DNA from: Paraburkholderia hiiakae
GTDB taxonomy: Bacteria > Pseudomonadota > Gammaproteobacteria > Burkholderiales > Burkholderiaceae
DNA length: 64,000 bases
Direction of reading: 5' to 3'
NCBI RefSeq assembly: GCF_904848665.1
Contig: NZ_CAJHCQ010000013.1
Coordinates: 1 to 64,000, forward strand
Both the position numbers and the translations under genes were made by a program. Shown here one piece after another: positions 16,418 through 25,666 of the stretch (positions are counted from its first letter, which is position 1; every line of letters begins with the position of its first letter). The notes beneath the pieces are model-generated. The model was not told the DNA's origin, did no database searches, and worked only from the letters and a program-made list of their open reading frames with translations.

Positions 16418-17932
16418 TTGCAGTCCGACTATCTGGAATACGACGCCATCGGCCTCGCCGAACTCGTGCGCCGCCGCGAAGTGAGCGCGCGCGAACTGCT
16501 CGACACCGCCATCGCCCGCGCGGAAGCCACCAATCCCGCGATCAACGCCATCGTCCTCAAGGACTACGAGGCCGCGCGCGAGCGCGCGCTGCGCATCGAG
16601 GCGTCCGGCAACGGCGTGAACGCGCTAAGCGTCGGACCGCTCGCGGGCGTGCCGTTTCTCGTAAAGGACCTCGGCGCGGCGGTGGCCGGGCTGCGCATGA
16701 CGTTCGGCAGCCGCCATTACCGCCACTACGTTCCCACCGCCGACGCGCCCGTGGTCACGCGTTTTCGCGCTGCGGGCCTGAACATCTTCGGCAAGACGAG
16801 CGCCTCCGAACTCGGGCAAATGCCCTACACCGAGCCCGAGCTGTTCGGAGCGTGCCGCAACCCGTGGAATCTCGATCACACCCCCGGCGGCTCGAGCGGC
16901 GGCGCGGCCGCTTCGGTCGCGGCGGGTATCGTGCCGCTCGCGCACGCGTCCGACGGCGGCGGGTCGATCCGCATTCCGGCGTCGTGCTGCGGGCTCTTCG
17001 GCTTCAAACCGTCGCGTGCGTTCCAGCCGGCGTCCGACGTGCCGCCGCCGCCCGGGGCGCTCGGTGTCGATCTCGCGGTTTCGCGCAGCGTGCGTGACAG
17101 CGCGCTCATGCTCGACCTGATCGCCGGCGACCCCGCGCTGCCCACCGGCGCGCCCGGCACGTTCCTCGACGCCGCGCGCACGCCGCTCGACGGCTCGAAG
17201 CCGCTTGCCATCGCGCTACTGACTGAGCCGATGTTCGCGGACACGCTCTCGCCCGAAGTGCGCGGCGCGCTCGACGATGCCGCCGCGCTGCTCACTTCGC
17301 TCGGCCATCGCGTGGAGCCGTATTCGCTGCCCGTGAATTACGGGGAGGCGCGCGAAGCGTTTCTCATGCTGTGGTCGGTGGTGGCCGAACAGTACGTGCT
17401 GCACGCGGACGACATCACGGGCACGAAGCCGCGCCGCCAGGAGTTCGAGATCGCGACGTGGGCCATGGCGCACATCGGCCAAAAACTCGGCGAGCGTGAG
17501 CTGCCCGCGGCGCTCGACGTGCAGCAGCGCATCACGGCACAACTCGCCGACCTGATGAAACGCTACGACGTGCTGCTGTGCCCGACGCTCGCCGCGCCGC
17601 CGGTGAAGATCGGCGAACTGAAGCCGAGCCAGAGCGAACGCATACAAATGCGCGCGGTCACGGCCATGCCGATGGAAGTGCTGATGAGAAAGATGCTGAC
17701 CGAAGCCTCGAACAAGGCATTCGCGTGGGCGGGGTGCACGGAGCTTTTCAACCTGACGGGCCAGCCGTCGATGTCCGTGCCGCTCGCGTGGAACGCTCGT
17801 GGGCTGCCGATTGGCGTTCAGTTTGCCGCACGCGAGGGCAACGACGCGTTGTTGCTGCGCCTCGCGGCGCAACTGGAGGCGGCGCGGCCGTGGTTCAACC
17901 GTCGGCCGCCTTTGCTGCTGGCGCGGCTCTAG
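16418..17932 (+). CDS. Amidase-signature family amidase
   Basis: 504 residues. The Ser-cisSer-Lys machinery of the amidase-signature family is present: K83 (FLVKDLG), the GGSSGG serines S159/S160 and S183 (SDGGGSIR). It would hydrolyse a carboxamide to acid and ammonia; the substrate is unknown. The start is judged to be a TTG at 16418 (LQSDYLEYDAIG), which has GAGGAG eight bases upstream; a GTG at 16409 overlaps that RBS and is unlikely. The sequence between the dienelactone hydrolase stop and here has no other gene. The downstream neighbour, a HiPIP gene, is convergent. Confidence 0.92.
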   Translation: MQSDYLEYDAIGLAELVRRREVSARELLDTAIARAEATNPAINAIVLKDYEAARERALRIEASGNGVNALSVGPLAGVPFLVKDLGAAVAGLRMTFGSRHYRHYVPTADAPVVTRFRAAGLNIFGKTSASELGQMPYTEPELFGACRNPWNLDHTPGGSSGGAAASVAAGIVPLAHASDGGGSIRIPASCCGLFGFKPSRAFQPASDVPPPPGALGVDLAVSRSVRDSALMLDLIAGDPALPTGAPGTFLDAARTPLDGSKPLAIALLTEPMFADTLSPEVRGALDDAAALLTSLGHRVEPYSLPVNYGEAREAFLMLWSVVAEQYVLHADDITGTKPRRQEFEIATWAMAHIGQKLGERELPAALDVQQRITAQLADLMKRYDVLLCPTLAAPPVKIGELKPSQSERIQMRAVTAMPMEVLMRKMLTEASNKAFAWAGCTELFNLTGQPSMSVPLAWNARGLPIGVQFAAREGNDALLLRLAAQLEAARPWFNRRPPLLLARL

Positions 17933-18014
17933 CGCGCCCGAGCTTTTACGAACGACGCGCGCGGGCGGTGAGGCACGTGTGGGGTCTACGCGCTGCGCCG
18001 CCCGCGCCGTTTCA

Positions 18015-18326
18015 TCACGCCTTCTTGTTATATGCGCTGCACCAGCCCTTGCCCGCGACCTGCTTGCCGCCGAACATCGGGCACGGCGCGAAAGCGTCGG
18101 TGGCCTTGCCCTGGTAAAACGTGCAGTTGCTGCAGTCCTGGCCGGCGGCGTACTTCGCGAACTTCGCCTTGTCGACCTTGGTCGCGTCGAGCTTGTAGCC
18201 GAGCGCCTGGGAGGTGGGATCGGATTCGGCAGCCTTGGGCGCGTCGGCGAAGGCCTGGCGCGAAAGCGCGAGCGTCGAAGCGACGCCGATGCTCGTGATC
18301 AGAAAGCTGCGACGGGACGATTTCAT
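18015..18326 (-). CDS. High-potential iron-sulfur protein (HiPIP)
   Basis: 103 residues. A twin-arginine signal (SSRRSFLITSIGVAS) directs folded export to the periplasm. The mature domain holds four cysteines spaced CxxC-x13-C-x13-C (CSNC, APCPMF, GWCSAY), which ligate a single 4Fe-4S cluster. HiPIPs carry electrons between periplasmic complexes. The ATG at 18326 is chosen; it has GGAG eight bases upstream. A GTG three codons earlier is in frame but sits too close to that RBS. Single gene; no redox partner adjacent. Confidence 0.95.
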   Translation of the reverse strand: MKSSRRSFLITSIGVASTLALSRQAFADAPKAAESDPTSQALGYKLDATKVDKAKFAKYAAGQDCSNCTFYQGKATDAFAPCPMFGGKQVAGKGWCSAYNKKA

Positions 18327-18530
18327 ATGACTCACTCCAGTATTGTGGCGATTCGTTCGCTGGGTTTTCGCACGGCGCTTTTGTGTGGCTCGCGCCGCGC
18401 ATGCCTCTGAGCCGCTCTGGTGGCGGCGTCGCGAAGAAGCTTAACAACGAAGCAAGCCCCGGTGACGCTGCAATGGTGGAGATAAGTGAGCGGCATGATG
18501 CCGCCCGCGGAAGAATGGAGCGAAGCCGGA

Positions 18531-19637
18531 TCAATCGAACGAAGCCATCTCGCACACGCGCTGAGCGATCGCGAGCGACGCTGTGAGCCCCGGCGACTCG
18601 ATGCCGAACAGGTTCACGAGCCCGCGCACGCCGTGCGAAGCCGCGCCCTGGATCATGAAGTCGGCGGCGGGTTCGCCCGGGCCGCAGAGCTTCGGGCGGA
18701 TGCCCGCGTAGGCCGGCTGCAGGGCGCCGTCGGGGAGCGCTGGCCAGTAGGTGCGGATCTGCGCGTAGAAAGATTCGGCGCGGCGGGGATCGACGTCGTA
18801 ATCGACTGCATCGATCCATTCGACGTCGGGGCCAAAGCGCGCCTGGCCGCCCAGGTCGAGCGTGAGATGCACGCCGAGACCGGCGTCGTTGGGCATCGGG
18901 TAGATGAGGCGCGTGAACGGCACACGACCCGAAACGCTGAAGTAATTACCGCGCGCAAGATAAAACGGCGGCACGTGGCGCGCGTCGAACCCGCGAATGC
19001 GCTTCGCGAGCTTCGTAGCGTAAAGGCCCGCGCTGTTGACGACACAGGCGGCGCGAATGTCGATTGGCGCGTCGCCGCCCGTCCTGACGGTGAAGCCGCC
19101 GCCGGTCGCATCGATCGACTCGACGGGCGACTTCAGCGCGATCACGGCGCCGTCGCGCTCGGCGTCGCCTTGCAGCGCGAGCATGAGCTGATGGCTGTCG
19201 ACGATGCCGGTTTGCGGCGAGTACACGGCGGCGACGCATTCGAGCGCCGGTTCGAGCGCGAGCGCCTCGCTCCCGCTGATGCGCGTGAGGTCGAACACGC
19301 CGTTTTCCTTGCCGCGCGCACGAATCGCCTCGAGTTGCGGAATCTGGTTCGCCGCCGTGGCGACGAGCAGTTTGCCGCAGCGCGCGTGCGTGACGTTGCG
19401 CGACGCGCAGTACTCGTAGAGCATTTCGCGCCCACGCACGCAGAGCGTCGCCTTGAGCGAGCCGCGCGGGTAGTAGAGCCCGGCGTGAATCACCTCGCTA
19501 TTGCGCGAACTGGTGCTGGTGCCGATGGCCTCGGCGGCTTCGAGCACGATCACCTCGCGCCCGCGCGCGGCAAGCGCACGCGCTACGGCGAGGCCGACCA
19601 CGCCCGCGCCGATCACCACGCATTCGATCTGGTCCAT
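18531..19637 (-). CDS. FAD-dependent oxidoreductase, L-2-hydroxyglutarate dehydrogenase-like
   Basis: 368 codons give 368 minus the stop, about 367 residues. The N-terminal Rossmann motif is VVIGAGVVGLAVARAL (residues 8-23). The segment SSRNSEVIHAGLYYPRGSL is the hallmark of L-2-hydroxyglutarate dehydrogenase/oxidase (LhgO, L2HGDH), and GIRPKLCGPG near the C-terminus also fits. It would oxidise L-2-hydroxyglutarate to 2-oxoglutarate, passing electrons to FAD. It is shorter than E. coli LhgO (422 residues). The ATG at 19637 directly precedes the FAD motif. Neighbours give no metabolic context. Confidence 0.85.
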   Translation of the reverse strand: MDQIECVVIGAGVVGLAVARALAARGREVIVLEAAEAIGTSTSSRNSEVIHAGLYYPRGSLKATLCVRGREMLYEYCASRNVTHARCGKLLVATAANQIPQLEAIRARGKENGVFDLTRISGSEALALEPALECVAAVYSPQTGIVDSHQLMLALQGDAERDGAVIALKSPVESIDATGGGFTVRTGGDAPIDIRAACVVNSAGLYATKLAKRIRGFDARHVPPFYLARGNYFSVSGRVPFTRLIYPMPNDAGLGVHLTLDLGGQARFGPDVEWIDAVDYDVDPRRAESFYAQIRTYWPALPDGALQPAYAGIRPKLCGPGEPAADFMIQGAASHGVRGLVNLFGIESPGLTASLAIAQRVCEMASFD

Positions 19638-19835
19638 GTCCCTGCGTCCCGCCTTCGCCGCGCCGGCAGGCACGTCGGCCGCGCCGCGATCCTCTCTGCC
19701 ATGGGGCCGGTAGCGCAAAAATCGCGCCACCGCATGACAAAAATTGTACGCCGCCCGGCAGTAAGGCTACGCCAGACTCTCGCCAGGAAGGAGCGGAAGG
19801 GAACAGAGGATGGGAGTTGCGAGGCTGCCGAAGCC

Positions 19836-20150
19836 TCAGTTGGCGGCGCTGCGAACGTGGAAGAAGCCCGCCGTGGCCTGCTCGCGCGGCGCAGTGTAGC
19901 CGCCCATCGCGTATTGCTGCGGATAAGCCGGCGAATTCGGGTCCAGACTCAGTTCGCCGTGAGCACGGGCGCTGGCCAGTTCGGCCTTCACTTCCGCGCG
20001 CGTCTTCGGGGCATCGTTCGTGGCGACGGCCGCGACGGGAAGCGATTGAACCGTCGATGTCGGCGCATCGCCGCTCGCGAATGCGGGCGCGGTGGCAAGG
20101 GCGGTGGTGGCGCTGACCAGCAGGGCAGCAAGCGTAACGGACGTCTTCAT
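19836..20150 (-). CDS. DUF4148 secreted small protein
   Basis: 104 residues. A Sec signal peptide (1-25, ending PAFAS) is followed by a short conserved region (KTRAEVKAELASARAHGEL, then SPAYPQQYAMGGY), which is the DUF4148 pattern common as multiple paralogues in Burkholderia. Function unknown; periplasmic. The ATG at 20150 starts the signal peptide. Single gene. Confidence 0.88.
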   Translation of the reverse strand: MKTSVTLAALLVSATTALATAPAFASGDAPTSTVQSLPVAAVATNDAPKTRAEVKAELASARAHGELSLDPNSPAYPQQYAMGGYTAPREQATAGFFHVRSAAN

Positions 20151-20535
20151 GGCGATGCTCCTTCGTGGCGATGCCCGGCAAGGTTTGCAACGCATGCTGG
20201 CCAGCCGGCGGAATCCAAACGACGTGTTGGACACGTCGAAGCCAGTGTAAACACGGGCTATCGAAAAACCATCCCGATAAGCAACAAGTCAGCGTTGCAG
20301 TCACGACAACAATCTGCGACAAATCCCCCCACCATATTTGTAGTTGTTGCGCTTCAATAACCAATCGCTCGGTGCGCTATGGTTGAAGCGCGCCCGCCGC
20401 GCCCCCATCTCCACTGAGCCGCTGCGGTCCGGCGTTTGCGAACCCGGTATAGGATCGATGGTCAGAACGTACCCGCCCCGCCGTAGCGTTGCCGACACTG
20501 TCGCCTCGCGCGGCGCCGTGCACGGAGCCACCCAT

Positions 20536-21177
20536 ATGAAGTTGTGGAAACATTGCCTTGCCGTGACGCTGTTCGCCGCCCTCGCGGGAACGAGCGTGTG
20601 CGCGCTGGCGCAAGGAACGCCGCAGGCGGCCTATGCGCCGGCTTCGGAACCGCCCGTCCCGCCGATCGCGCAAGCCCCGACGGAACCGCCGCCGCCGCCG
20701 CCGACTGCCCCCGCCGCGACTGCTGTGGCACCAGCAACGGCACCTGTGACGCAGGGCGCTGTCCAGTGGGAGCTGCAGGTGATGCGAGACGGCCAGCAAA
20801 TCGACGCGTTCAATGCCACGACCTCGATCGGCCAGGCGCACACCGACACGCATCACAAGGTCGTCTCGCACAGCGTGGGCTGCAAGGATCAGCCGGCAGG
20901 CAGCATCGATCTGTCGCGCACGATCACCGTTTCGCCGCTGCAGGTGCGCGCGAACCTGGTCGTCCTTTCGATCGACGCGCAGGAAACGCTCGAAAACGAC
21001 GCCACGCCGAGCACGCCCGAAGGCTGCCGGCTGCCGCCGCAGCCGCGTCAGGTGAATGCGAGCCATCCGGGCCTGATCGTGCCGGACGGGCAATGGGTGA
21101 CCTGGCAGATCGTCGACCAGCACCCCTCGCTTGCGTACCGGGTGCGCGCAACGCTCGCGCCGCCGTCCGCGCAGTGA
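20536..21177 (+). CDS. Secreted proline-rich protein of unknown function
   Basis: 213 residues. The signal peptide (MKLWKHCLAVTLFAALAG, cleaved near ALA-Q) is followed by a Pro/Ala-rich linker (about residues 28-72, including a run of six prolines) and a folded-looking domain rich in beta strands (about 75-210). Two cysteines (VGCKD and EGCRL) may form a disulfide. I do not recognise the domain. The ATG at 20536 is chosen because it starts the signal peptide; the frame is open further upstream. Periplasmic or exported. Confidence 0.75.
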   Translation: MKLWKHCLAVTLFAALAGTSVCALAQGTPQAAYAPASEPPVPPIAQAPTEPPPPPPTAPAATAVAPATAPVTQGAVQWELQVMRDGQQIDAFNATTSIGQAHTDTHHKVVSHSVGCKDQPAGSIDLSRTITVSPLQVRANLVVLSIDAQETLENDATPSTPEGCRLPPQPRQVNASHPGLIVPDGQWVTWQIVDQHPSLAYRVRATLAPPSAQ

Positions 21178-21242
21178 GCGCGAAGTGAGCGTACAGATCC
21201 AATGCATGACCCGGCGTGACCCAATCCGTTAGAAAAGAACGC

Positions 21243-22043
21243 ATGCGAAATCCCGAACAACCGCTCATCGACACCTCGCCGAGCAAAGACTTCGTCGCCG
21301 TGAGCTGGAATCTGCATAAAGGCCGCTCGCCGCTCGGCTTCGAGGCCTGGGAGGCCATGCGGCGCTGGGTGCAGTCCACCCACGCCGACGCCTGGTTTCT
21401 CCAGGAAGCGATGGCCCGCCGCTTGCCGCGGCCGATGCTGGCCTCCGCCTTCGGCGCGCAGCTGGGCGACCCGCTCGACGACGTCTGGCACTGCCAGGCC
21501 ACCGAAATCGCCACTGCGCTCGAATTGCAGATCGCCCTCGGGCCCAATGTGTTCAAGCCTTCCTGGCGGCACGGCAATGCGATTCTCTCGCCGCATCCCC
21601 TCGACCTGGGCGGACGCTGGGACATCTCCGCGCACCGGTTCGAGCGGCGCGGGCTGCTCGTTGCGCGCGCAAACGTCGGCGGACAGTCCGTCACGCTGCT
21701 GTGCGCGCATCTCGCGCTCACGCGCAGCGCGCGGCTGCGACAGATGAACTGGATTGCACACTGGATCGTGAAGGAGGCGCCGCAGGGGCCGCTCGTGCTG
21801 GCCGGCGACTTCAACGACTGGCGCAACGACTCCGTCCCGCTTTTTGCAGAGCATGGTCTGCAGGAAGTCGCGACGCTGCTCGGTGAGCCCGCGCGTACTT
21901 TCCCGGCGTTCTCCCCGGCGCTCGCGCTCGACAAGATGTTCGTGCGGGGCCTCAAGCCCGTCGAGCTGATCCAGCCCGCGCAGGAAACCGCCTGGCTCTC
22001 CGACCACCTGCCGTACATGGCGCGCCTGCGGCTCGAAGAATGA
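21243..22043 (+). CDS. Endonuclease/exonuclease/phosphatase family protein (YbhP-like)
   Basis: 266 residues, a DNase I-like fold metal-dependent phosphoesterase. Motifs in order: VSWNLHKGRSP, FLQEA, then RHGNAILS, CAHLALT, AGDFNDWR (catalytic Asp/Asn) and SDHLPYMARL (catalytic His). It resembles E. coli YbhP, which sits beside the cardiolipin synthase gene clsB. No phospholipase D-type gene is next to this copy. The ATG at 21243 is used; a GTG at 21216 is an alternative. It begins 65 bases after the proline-rich secreted protein gene. Substrate unknown. Confidence 0.88.
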   Translation: MRNPEQPLIDTSPSKDFVAVSWNLHKGRSPLGFEAWEAMRRWVQSTHADAWFLQEAMARRLPRPMLASAFGAQLGDPLDDVWHCQATEIATALELQIALGPNVFKPSWRHGNAILSPHPLDLGGRWDISAHRFERRGLLVARANVGGQSVTLLCAHLALTRSARLRQMNWIAHWIVKEAPQGPLVLAGDFNDWRNDSVPLFAEHGLQEVATLLGEPARTFPAFSPALALDKMFVRGLKPVELIQPAQETAWLSDHLPYMARLRLEE

Positions 22044-22185
22044 CGCGCTGAACAACGCCGCGCTGCCCAGCCGAAGCATCCGCGCGACACTCCCCCGTTC
22101 GGGGCCAGCGGCGCGCCCCGCCAGGCACCGGCCCGCGCTAAGATGTCGCGTCGCGCGCGCCGAGCGTTTCGTCAGGTGTCCTCAG

Positions 22186-22830
22186 ATGCATTACCTCGCC
22201 ACGCTGCTGCAGATCGTTGTTGTCTATCTGTTTGCGCTCATCAGCCCCGGCCCCAACTTCTTCATGGTCACGCAGCTTTCGCTTGCCGGCCGCCGCGGGC
22301 TGGGCGTGGCCTCGGCGGCAGGCGTCGGCGTAGGCTCCACACTCTGGGCGGCGCTCGCCATGCTCGGTTTCGCGGCCGTGCTGCAGCACATTGGCTGGCT
22401 CTACAACGGCGTGCGCGTCGCGGGCGCGCTCTATCTCGTCTGGTTCGGGCTCAAGCTGCTGCGCTCGGGCGTGCGGCGCGAACTGGCCGCCGCGGCGCAA
22501 GCCGTAGTCGCACCGCTGCCTCCCGCCGACCGGCGCACGTGGCTACGCACCTGGCGCGCGGGACTCATCACCTGCCTCACGAACCCCAAGTCGTGCGTGT
22601 TCTGGACCAGCGTGTTCGCAGCCGTGTTTCCGGCGCACCCGCCGCTGTGGTTCTATGGCGTCGCGCTCGCCACGGTCGCGACGATGTCGTTCGGCTGGCA
22701 TTGCAGTCTCGCCTTCCTGTTCGCCGACGACCGCACCCAGCGCGGCTATCGCCGCCTGCGCCGCCCCATCGACGCATTTTGCGGCGCCGCGCTGATCGGG
22801 CTCGGCGTGAAGCTCGCGGCCGACCGCTAA
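22186..22830 (+). CDS. LysE/RhtB family amino-acid exporter
   Basis: 214 residues, about six transmembrane helices. The family motif ISPGPNFFMV (residues 19-28) is followed by GxxxG-rich helix packing (GVASAAGVGVGST) and the NPKSCVFW segment of helix four. Such proteins export amino acids or homoserine lactones through the inner membrane. The substrate cannot be inferred. The ATG at 22186 begins the first helix directly. Same strand as the YbhP-like gene but 142 bases apart, so probably an independent unit. Confidence 0.93.
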   Translation: MHYLATLLQIVVVYLFALISPGPNFFMVTQLSLAGRRGLGVASAAGVGVGSTLWAALAMLGFAAVLQHIGWLYNGVRVAGALYLVWFGLKLLRSGVRRELAAAAQAVVAPLPPADRRTWLRTWRAGLITCLTNPKSCVFWTSVFAAVFPAHPPLWFYGVALATVATMSFGWHCSLAFLFADDRTQRGYRRLRRPIDAFCGAALIGLGVKLAADR

Positions 22831-23469
22831 GTCGGGTCATGCGCCTCACGCGCCGCGACGCACTGCCGCATCACTGCTGCAGCGTCGAAAATGGCGTCAT
22901 TACGCGCGCATCGGCGCCTAAAGACCACGCCGAAACTGCCCCGCCAGCAGGGTCAATGCTGCGGGCTGTCAGACCTTCCGGTATCATTTAGCCGAAAATT
23001 CGCACGCGCCGTTCGCCTTATCGGGATCTGGCACGCGTTGCCAGCGGTACGAGGACTCGCTCTCGCGGGTCCTGGCAAGGTCCAGTCCGGCCCGCGAGGC
23101 CGTGAGGCTGACCTCGCCGCCACCTTTTGCCGTCGCCAGCAAACCCCGCCGATGCGTGTTGTGCCCGCGTGCGGGAGCCAGCACAACGCCGCAGCGAGCC
23201 GCGTTCCCTTGCGGCGCTTGGGGGACCCAACCCGGGCGAGGCGGCTCGACAAGCAGGATCGACCGCGTCCTCGCGGCTCGAGCGCGGTAAAATAGTGGAT
23301 TGCGCTTCGTTCGCAGCGAAGCGAACTGGCAACACAACAGGGACTTGCCTGCCGTGGCCTAAAGCCTTGCAGCCGGGTCCCGGGCATATCGTCAAAGCTA
23401 CGCTGTACTGGACAGCAGGCCGGCAGGATCGCCGCAGTCAGGCGGCGCTTGTTTCGCACTTCAGGAACC
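22831..23469. other. 639-bp intergenic region upstream of fpr
   Basis: No gene recognised on either strand; the open frames are shadows with no family likeness. Near the right end a TAAAAT -10-like box (23288-23293) is followed by an inverted repeat, CGCTTCG (23303-23309) and CGAAGCG (23317-23323), which would place a small hairpin at the very 5' end of a leader of about 170 bases before fpr. Confidence 0.45.
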
Positions 23470-24240
23470 ATGAGCAAATTCACCGAAGAAACCGTTCTGA
23501 GCGTCCATCACTGGACCGACACGCTTTTCAGCTTCACCTGCACGCGCGACCAGGCCCTGCGTTTCGACAACGGCCAGTTCACCATGGTCGGCCTCGAAGT
23601 GGACGGCAAGCCGCTGATGCGCGCGTACTCGCTTGCGAGCGCGAACTATGAAGAGCATCTGGAGTTTCTGAGCATCAAGGTGCCGGACGGCCCGCTCACG
23701 TCGCGCCTGCAGCACCTGAAGATCGGCGACAAGGTTCTGATCGGCAAGAAGCCCGTCGGCACGCTGGTGGCCGACAACCTGCTGCCCGGCAAGGTGCTGT
23801 GGCTGCTCTCGACCGGCACGGGCCTCGCGCCCTTCATGTCGATCATCAAGGACCCGGACATCTACGACCGCTTCGACAAGATCGTGCTCACGCACACCTG
23901 CCGTTTCGTCGACGAACTCGCGTACAAGGACTTCATCACCGAAGAACTGCGCGAGCACGAATACCTCGGCGACATCGTGCGCGACAAGCTGGTGTACTAC
24001 CCGACCGTCACGCGCGAAGTGTTCGACAACCGCGGCCGTATCACCGAGCTGATCGACACGAAGAAGCTGTTCGAAGACCTCGACCTGCCGCCGTTCTCGC
24101 CGGAGCGCGACCGCATCATGCTCTGCGGCAGCACGCACATGCTGCGCGACACCGTCGAGCTGCTCGAGCAGGCCGGCCTCAAGGAAGGCAGCAACAACCA
24201 GCCGGGTCACTACGTGGTGGAAAAGGCGTTCGTCGGCTAA
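23470..24240 (+). CDS. fpr: Ferredoxin--NADP(+) reductase
   Basis: 256 residues. An FAD-binding barrel (residues 5-100) has the flavin-contacting segment RAYSLASANYEEHLEF. An NADP-binding domain has LLSTGTGLAPFMSIIKD and the C-terminal MLCGSTHMLRDT, ending VEKAFVG, which caps the flavin in bacterial Fpr. It transfers electrons between NADPH and ferredoxin or flavodoxin and serves oxidative-stress defence and Fe-S assembly. The ATG at 23470 has AGGAA just upstream; an in-frame TTG at 23449 is less likely. Monocistronic, with a strong terminator downstream. Confidence 0.96.
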   Translation: MSKFTEETVLSVHHWTDTLFSFTCTRDQALRFDNGQFTMVGLEVDGKPLMRAYSLASANYEEHLEFLSIKVPDGPLTSRLQHLKIGDKVLIGKKPVGTLVADNLLPGKVLWLLSTGTGLAPFMSIIKDPDIYDRFDKIVLTHTCRFVDELAYKDFITEELREHEYLGDIVRDKLVYYPTVTREVFDNRGRITELIDTKKLFEDLDLPPFSPERDRIMLCGSTHMLRDTVELLEQAGLKEGSNNQPGHYVVEKAFVG

Positions 24241-24271
24241 GCGCCGCGCCCTGGTCGCTCACGACTCGAAG

Positions 24272-24300
24272 AACCGGAGCTTTGCGCTCCGGTTTTTTTT
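24272..24300 (+). terminator. Terminator of fpr
   Basis: A stem AACCGGAGC with GCTCCGGTT around TTTGC or similar short loop, followed by eight Ts, 32 bases after the fpr stop. Textbook rho-independent form. Confidence 0.92.
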
Positions 24301-24646
24301 CGCCCGCGCGCTTTAATTTGGCCCCTTATTTTGTCGCTGACGCCGTTACAGTTGTCACACAAATACGATACCTTCTCTGTCAGTATTTTTCCTACATGAC
24401 AAAGGCCCGTGACCTCATGCTACACCTGAGGTTTTGCCGCTAACCCTTGTCCAGACTGAAGTTTTTCTTTTTTTAAGATATTATCGCAGCGCAACATTGG
24501 ATACACTGCATCGTGTCCAGGGGCAGAGCCAGGTTGTTACGGGTTGTAAATTTCGTTACGCTGCGCCGTGCTGTTCACCGTCACGCCGGGGAGTCCAATC
24601 CCGACGGATGTCTAATAGCTGGAACCGGTTCCTGAACGGGGGAAGG
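24301..24646. other. AT-richer leader region before the histidine-kinase gene
   Basis: 346 bp with no gene. It contains the T-rich stretch TTTTTCTTTTTTTAAG near 24463 and several ATA/TAC-rich patches, fitting a promoter region for the two-component operon. No specific operator recognised. Confidence 0.4.
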
Positions 24647-25666
24647 ATGGATACGTCGAGATACGCCGCGCCGACCGCGCGCACGCCTGCCGGCGATGCG
24701 CCGCGCGCCGCTCATGGCGTCGACGCCCTCGCGTTCCTCGCATGGTCCGCCGCCGACGATGCGGCCACGGTGACCGCGCTCGAAGACCTCGACCGGGCGC
24801 ATCGGCAAATTGCCGCGCCTGCGCGCGGCGAAGGCCGGCGCGCCAGGCGGGCGCTTTCCCACGGCGGCGCCGCCCAGTCCATTCACGCCGACGAAGCCGC
24901 GCGTCACCGGCTTGCACGCGACCTGCACGACAGCGTTGGCGCGGAACTCGCCGCCACGCACTTCGCGCTCGCCAACGTCCACACCTGGTTGCCCGCCAAC
25001 GCCCCGCCGCAATGCGCCGAGGCGCTCGCGCTCGTGGCCCGCTCGCTCGAAGCCGCGACCGGCGCGATGCGCCACGTGCTCGACGGTCTGCACGCGCCGC
25101 AACTCGATGCGGGCTTGGCTCCCGCGCTCTCGGGCTGGGTGCGCGGCTTCGCGGCGCGCACGGGCCTCGCCGCCCGCGTGGCCGGCGCCAGCGACGACGC
25201 GCGCCTCGCCCGCCTGCCCGCCGAGGCCGCGCTCGCCGTGTTCCGCGTAGCCCAGGAAGCGCTCGCCAACGTGGCGCGCCACGCACAGGCCACGTGCGCC
25301 GAGGTGCGGCTCGAAAGCACCGCGCGCCACCTCACGCTCACCATCGCCGACGACGGCATCGGCCTCGCGCGCAGCGCCGGTCGCACGCGCCGCAACCCAG
25401 CAGCCGGGCAGGACAAAGGCAGCACGGAAACACGCGACACTCGTTCCGGTCATTACGGCCTCGCCGGCATGCGCGAGCGCTGCGCCGCCTTCGGCGGCTC
25501 GCTGCGCGCCGCCAAGGGCGGCATCGCGCGCAGGGTTCACGACGACACACAGCACGAAGCCCCCCAGCGCGGCACGACCGTGCGCGCGCGCTTTGCCTGG
25601 GACGCGCTGCTTGCCGTCTCCCATTCCGCCTCGCCCCTCCTCATGAAAGAAGGCGCCCGCTCATGA
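24647..25666 (+). CDS. Soluble sensor histidine kinase, NarX/DegS-like (HisKA_3)
   Basis: 339 residues from the ATG at 24647 (GGGGGAAGG upstream); an ATG at 24608 would add 13 residues. The dimerisation/phosphoacceptor region has ARDLHDSVG with the phospho-accepting H94. The ATPase domain has an N box (FRVAQEALANVARHA), the G1 box (IADDGIGL) and GLAGMRERC. The 70-80 residues before the H box are Ala/Arg-rich with no transmembrane helix, PAS or GAF domain visible, so the signal input is unknown and the protein is predicted cytoplasmic. A Gly/Arg-rich insert lies between the ATPase boxes. Its stop overlaps the regulator start (ATGA), so kinase and regulator are co-translated. Confidence 0.9.
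   Translation: MDTSRYAAPTARTPAGDAPRAAHGVDALAFLAWSAADDAATVTALEDLDRAHRQIAAPARGEGRRARRALSHGGAAQSIHADEAARHRLARDLHDSVGAELAATHFALANVHTWLPANAPPQCAEALALVARSLEAATGAMRHVLDGLHAPQLDAGLAPALSGWVRGFAARTGLAARVAGASDDARLARLPAEAALAVFRVAQEALANVARHAQATCAEVRLESTARHLTLTIADDGIGLARSAGRTRRNPAAGQDKGSTETRDTRSGHYGLAGMRERCAAFGGSLRAAKGGIARRVHDDTQHEAPQRGTTVRARFAWDALLAVSHSASPLLMKEGARS

Noticed and set aside
18336..19836. Plus-strand long reading frame across the FAD oxidoreductase
   Set aside because: An Arg-rich shadow of the minus-strand gene with no family motifs.
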